In this document: one piece after another, positions 61,688 to 64,000 of the stretch
How the letters are laid out: every line of letters begins with the position of its first letter
Numbering within the stretch: position 1 is the first letter of the stretch
Assembly (NCBI GenBank): GCA_964518635.1
Contig: CAZFGK010000003.1
Location: forward strand, 62,001-126,000
DNA length: 64,000 nt
Direction: 5' to 3'
Source of the DNA: CAZFGK01 sp964518635
GTDB taxonomy: Bacteria; Zixibacteria; MSB-5A5; GN15; FEB-12
Position numbers and translations under genes: made by a program
Notes under the pieces: generated by a model
What the model was told of the DNA's origin: nothing
What the model saw: only the letters and a program-made list of their open reading frames with translations
Databases searched by the model: none

Positions 61688-64000
61688 TTAGCAGCCCGGC
61701 TGTGGGGTAAAGCTGATGAACAAGTGATCGACAAGGAATGTCAGATCCGCGATGTCCACGCTGCTATCAATGACCATGTCGCCCTCTTGCGGGCAGCACA
61801 GCGGTGTGAAGGAGATGAACAGGTGGTCGACAAGAACTGTCAAGTCAGCGATGTCGATACTCTGAGCACCGTCGCAGTCGACGTTTCCACGGACACCAAC
61901 ACAGCAGCTGGTCGACACACGGCTGTCACCAAGGTAGCCAGCGCAGTGCAGGAATGACCAGTTAGCAGCCCATGAGCTATCAATGGAGACATTCGGATCG
62001 AATGCGCCCATGTAGTTCACGTTTGAGAAAAATCCTGCCCAGGTAAGGGATGGATTTGCTGGCGGATTGTAATTGGCAGTCGGATTGACCCAGGTCAGCA
62101 CTCGGACGGTCGGATCCGGACGTGGATCCAGCGAATCCTTCGTGCCGTAGTTGATAGTACCCATCACCAGGCCGGTGGTATCGTTGGCAAGGGCCGAGAT
62201 GTTGAAGATCGAGTCGCGAGTCCAGCTCTGTGCGGTGAAGTTCGTGAACACGCCAAAGAGGTTGTTCTGGAACTTGATGTCACCGACGGACAAGCGCTCA
62301 CGGCTGTCGTTACCAGCTTCGTCACCAACATCGATTGCACGGCTGTTACCTTCCGTGAAGATCGAGTTGAAGTAACCGGCACCCGCGTTGTCACGGATGT
62401 TAAAGAACTGGTTGTTGATATTCGCCGCACCCGGACGTGCACCGATCGCGGTCACGTTCGAGAGAAGCGGGGTTGAATACGGAGTCGCATTTTCCGGATT
62501 GATGGCACCATCATGCTCACCATATGTGTCTGAATCAAGGGTGTCAGCAATTGCGAAGACGAACTGAAGTCCGCCACGGAAACCTTCGTCGTAGTCGACC
62601 TGATCGTCACCACCAAAGGCAAGAATGGCGTGCTTGACGTTGACCGTACCACCGAAGAATTCAACGGCGTCGTCGACGTTCTGGAAGACTTCAATATGAT
62701 TCACGACCGTGCCACGACCGACACCACCGAAGGTGATACCGTTGATTTCGTTGGCGGCACCGATGATCGAACCACCATGACGTACCGACACGTAGGTGTA
62801 GACACCAGAATTGTCGTTGTCATTTGCACCTCCGTAGAGGTTACGTGGATCGCCTGACGGGAGACCTTCGATGTCGTTGGTGACCGCAGTATCTGCAATG
62901 ACCGCGTTACCAAGAATAATCAACCCACCCCAAAGACCACGACCTGCGGTCGACGGCGGGAGCGGAATGTCGGTCGCATTGTCAACGTCGTCAGAGATTG
63001 AAGTCATGACAATCGGGCAGTCACAGGAACCCATCATGTAGGCATCACCATCACGCGAGACGATCAATGCAGTCGCGGCTGCGGCCTGACCCGGATTCGA
63101 TTTGATGATCGTGCCCGGCTCAACAATGAGGGTGTCGGTGTTTTCGACATAGACGAAACCAGCGAGGTTGTAGACGGTGTCACGTGAGAGGAGCGTCAGA
63201 CCATTGACGTCCGCAGAAGTGAACACCTTGACCGGCTTGTTATCGTCGGTGGTGCAAGCCCACGGATCGATTGCCGGGCAGCTCGGGGTGTAGCCGGCGA
63301 AGGACAAGAATGACCAGTCGCAGGTCCACATACGGGCACCATTTTCAAACGCACCCTGGTAGTTCACAGTGGTGAAGAAACCAGCCCAGTTCAAACCCGG
63401 GTTGGCTGGCGGAGCATAACCGGTCGGGTTGACCCAATTGCCGTTCGCCGGTGAGCCGGCAGTCGGACGCGGATCGAGACCACCATTATTGGTGTAGGAG
63501 ATGCTCGTCAACTGCGGATTCACGGAATCGTTCGCAAGTGCGACGAGGTTGAAGACCGAGTCGCGAGTCCATGTCTGAGCGGTAAGAGAAGTGAACGTTC
63601 CGAAAAGGTTGTTTTCGAAGCGAATGTCACCGACCGACAAGCGCTCACGGCTGTCGTTACCAGCTTCGTCACCAATATCGATCGCACGGCTGTTCCCTTC
63701 CGTGAAGATCGAGTTGTAATAACCAGCACCCGCATTGTCACGGATGTTGAAGAACTGGTTGTTGATATTCGCGGCACCCGGACGTGCGCCAATGGCGGTC
63801 ACGTTCGAAAGAAGCGGGGTAGAATACGGGGTCGCATTTTCCGGATTGATGGCACCGTCATGTTCACCATAGGTGTCTGAATCGAGGGTGTCAGCTATCG
63901 CAAGTACGAACTGAAGGCATCCACGGAAACCTTCATCGTAGTCGACCTGATCGTCGCCACCGAAGGCAAGAGCTGCGTGCTTGACATTGACCGTACCGCC
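61688..64000 (-). CDS. Secreted modular protein with internal tandem duplication and dockerin-like C-terminus (5' end beyond window)
   Basis: At least 770 residues, open to the right edge with the N-terminus missing. Two modules of about 449 residues follow one another. Each contains a region with GGTVNVKHA, LAFGGDDQVDYDEGF, YGEHDGAINPENATPYS, SNVTAIGARPGAANINNQFF and GDEAGNDSRERLSVGDI. Between them lies LSRDTVYNLAGFVYVENTDT with LIVEPGTIIKSNPGQAAA, the repeat start known from surface beta-helix proteins. The last 70 residues hold a pair of DIADLTVLVDHLF-type calcium-loop helices (DxDGxxxxDIADL), a dockerin-like ending. It is exported, possibly attached to the cell surface or to cohesin-like partners. 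Confidence 0.88.
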   Translation of the reverse strand, partial: GGTVNVKHAALAFGGDDQVDYDEGFRGCLQFVLAIADTLDSDTYGEHDGAINPENATPYSTPLLSNVTAIGARPGAANINNQFFNIRDNAGAGYYNSIFTEGNSRAIDIGDEAGNDSRERLSVGDIRFENNLFGTFTSLTAQTWTRDSVFNLVALANDSVNPQLTSISYTNNGGLDPRPTAGSPANGNWVNPTGYAPPANPGLNWAGFFTTVNYQGAFENGARMWTCDWSFLSFAGYTPSCPAIDPWACTTDDNKPVKVFTSADVNGLTLLSRDTVYNLAGFVYVENTDTLIVEPGTIIKSNPGQAAAATALIVSRDGDAYMMGSCDCPIVMTSISDDVDNATDIPLPPSTAGRGLWGGLIILGNAVIADTAVTNDIEGLPSGDPRNLYGGANDNDNSGVYTYVSVRHGGSIIGAANEINGITFGGVGRGTVVNHIEVFQNVDDAVEFFGGTVNVKHAILAFGGDDQVDYDEGFRGGLQFVFAIADTLDSDTYGEHDGAINPENATPYSTPLLSNVTAIGARPGAANINNQFFNIRDNAGAGYFNSIFTEGNSRAIDVGDEAGNDSRERLSVGDIKFQNNLFGVFTNFTAQSWTRDSIFNISALANDTTGLVMGTINYGTKDSLDPRPDPTVRVLTWVNPTANYNPPANPSLTWAGFFSNVNYMGAFDPNVSIDSSWAANWSFLHCAGYLGDSRVSTSCCVGVRGNVDCDGAQSIDIADLTVLVDHLFISFTPLCCPQEGDMVIDSSVDIADLTFLVDHLFISFTPQPGC
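62193..62653 (-). repeat. Internal duplication, C-terminal copy
   Basis: Copy of 63540-64000 at an offset of exactly 1347 bp, which is 449 codons, so the frame is kept. Long stretches are nearly identical at DNA level, for example around 62283-62370 versus 63630-63717. Confidence 0.85.
63540..64000 (-). repeat. Internal duplication, N-terminal copy (continues past the edge)
   Basis: Partner of 62193-62653 at +1347 bp. More of the module may lie to the right of the window. Differences are mostly third-position changes. Confidence 0.85.

Noticed and set aside
1..64000. tRNA or rRNA genes
   Set aside because: No cloverleaf with a GGTTCRA-type T arm or rRNA signature was found in any intergenic region when read by eye; a covariance search would be decisive.

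Overview
The window reads as chromosomal DNA of a free-living, Gram-negative, probably respiring bacterium. A TonB-dependent receptor and two lipoproteins show an outer membrane. The large secreted proteins at both edges, one ending in a paired DIADLT(V/F)LVDHLF dockerin-like motif, and the mosaic intergenic repeats resemble uncultured FCB-group phyla such as Zixibacteria. That placement is an inference from protein style, not a computed phylogeny. A run of exactly 100 Ns at 35408-35507 shows that this is a scaffolded assembly, probably a metagenome bin.

Layout. 1-2915 (minus): a secreted right-handed beta-helix protein cut by the left edge, behind a near-perfect sigma-70 promoter. 3066-7311: a small membrane protein, a NapH-like polyferredoxin, and a coupled pair (a DUF3142 protein and a large secreted helical protein). 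7364-7735 (minus): a DUF1428 protein. 7855-15031: a redox-carbon block with a pyruvate:ferredoxin oxidoreductase split into two genes (minus), and divergently a dicluster ferredoxin with a two-gene 2-oxoglutarate:ferredoxin oxidoreductase. 15090-25388: an 11-gene complex I operon (nuoABCDHIJKLMN) without the NADH module nuoEFG. The layout suggests that oxoacid-derived reduced ferredoxin may feed complex I directly.

25483-33863: arginine deiminase, a CoA-transferase, a YCII-domain lipoprotein, an AT-rich TdeIII-type restriction-modification pair, a cystathionine beta-synthase/gamma-lyase pair for reverse transsulfuration, and a 55-58-residue zinc-finger-like protein. 33867-36103: a Fic protein, an array of 35-bp tandem repeats broken by the N gap, and greA. 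36163-40142 (minus): a TPP riboswitch leading into a TonB-dependent receptor and a sodium:solute symporter, a predicted thiamin-uptake operon. 40378-43056: a membrane Ser/Thr kinase with a periplasmic beta-propeller. 43057-43606: a cluster of REP-like palindromes. 43607-47794: two extended SDR enzymes around a small membrane protein, then an mhqO/mhqD-like pair. 47795-52606 (minus): a complete branched-chain amino acid type ABC importer (livKHMGF order) with its own promoter and an internal hairpin. 52670-54415 (minus): a PafA-like phosphatase.

54499-61496 (minus) is the most interesting block. It is a GAK-type locus: a CofD/YvcK-like protein, an HprK-related kinase, an ATP-grasp ligase, a PhoU-domain/aminoglycoside-phosphotransferase-like fusion, two amphi-Trp proteins and a PHP-like protein, mostly overlapping or a few bases apart. 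Several families are named as a system in protein family collections, but I know of no established function. The PhoU-kinase fusion and the PHP-like gene look like additions. 61688-64000 (minus): a dockerin-ended secreted protein with a 1347-bp internal tandem duplication, cut by the right edge.

I found no rRNA, tRNA, CRISPR array, transposase or prophage genes.
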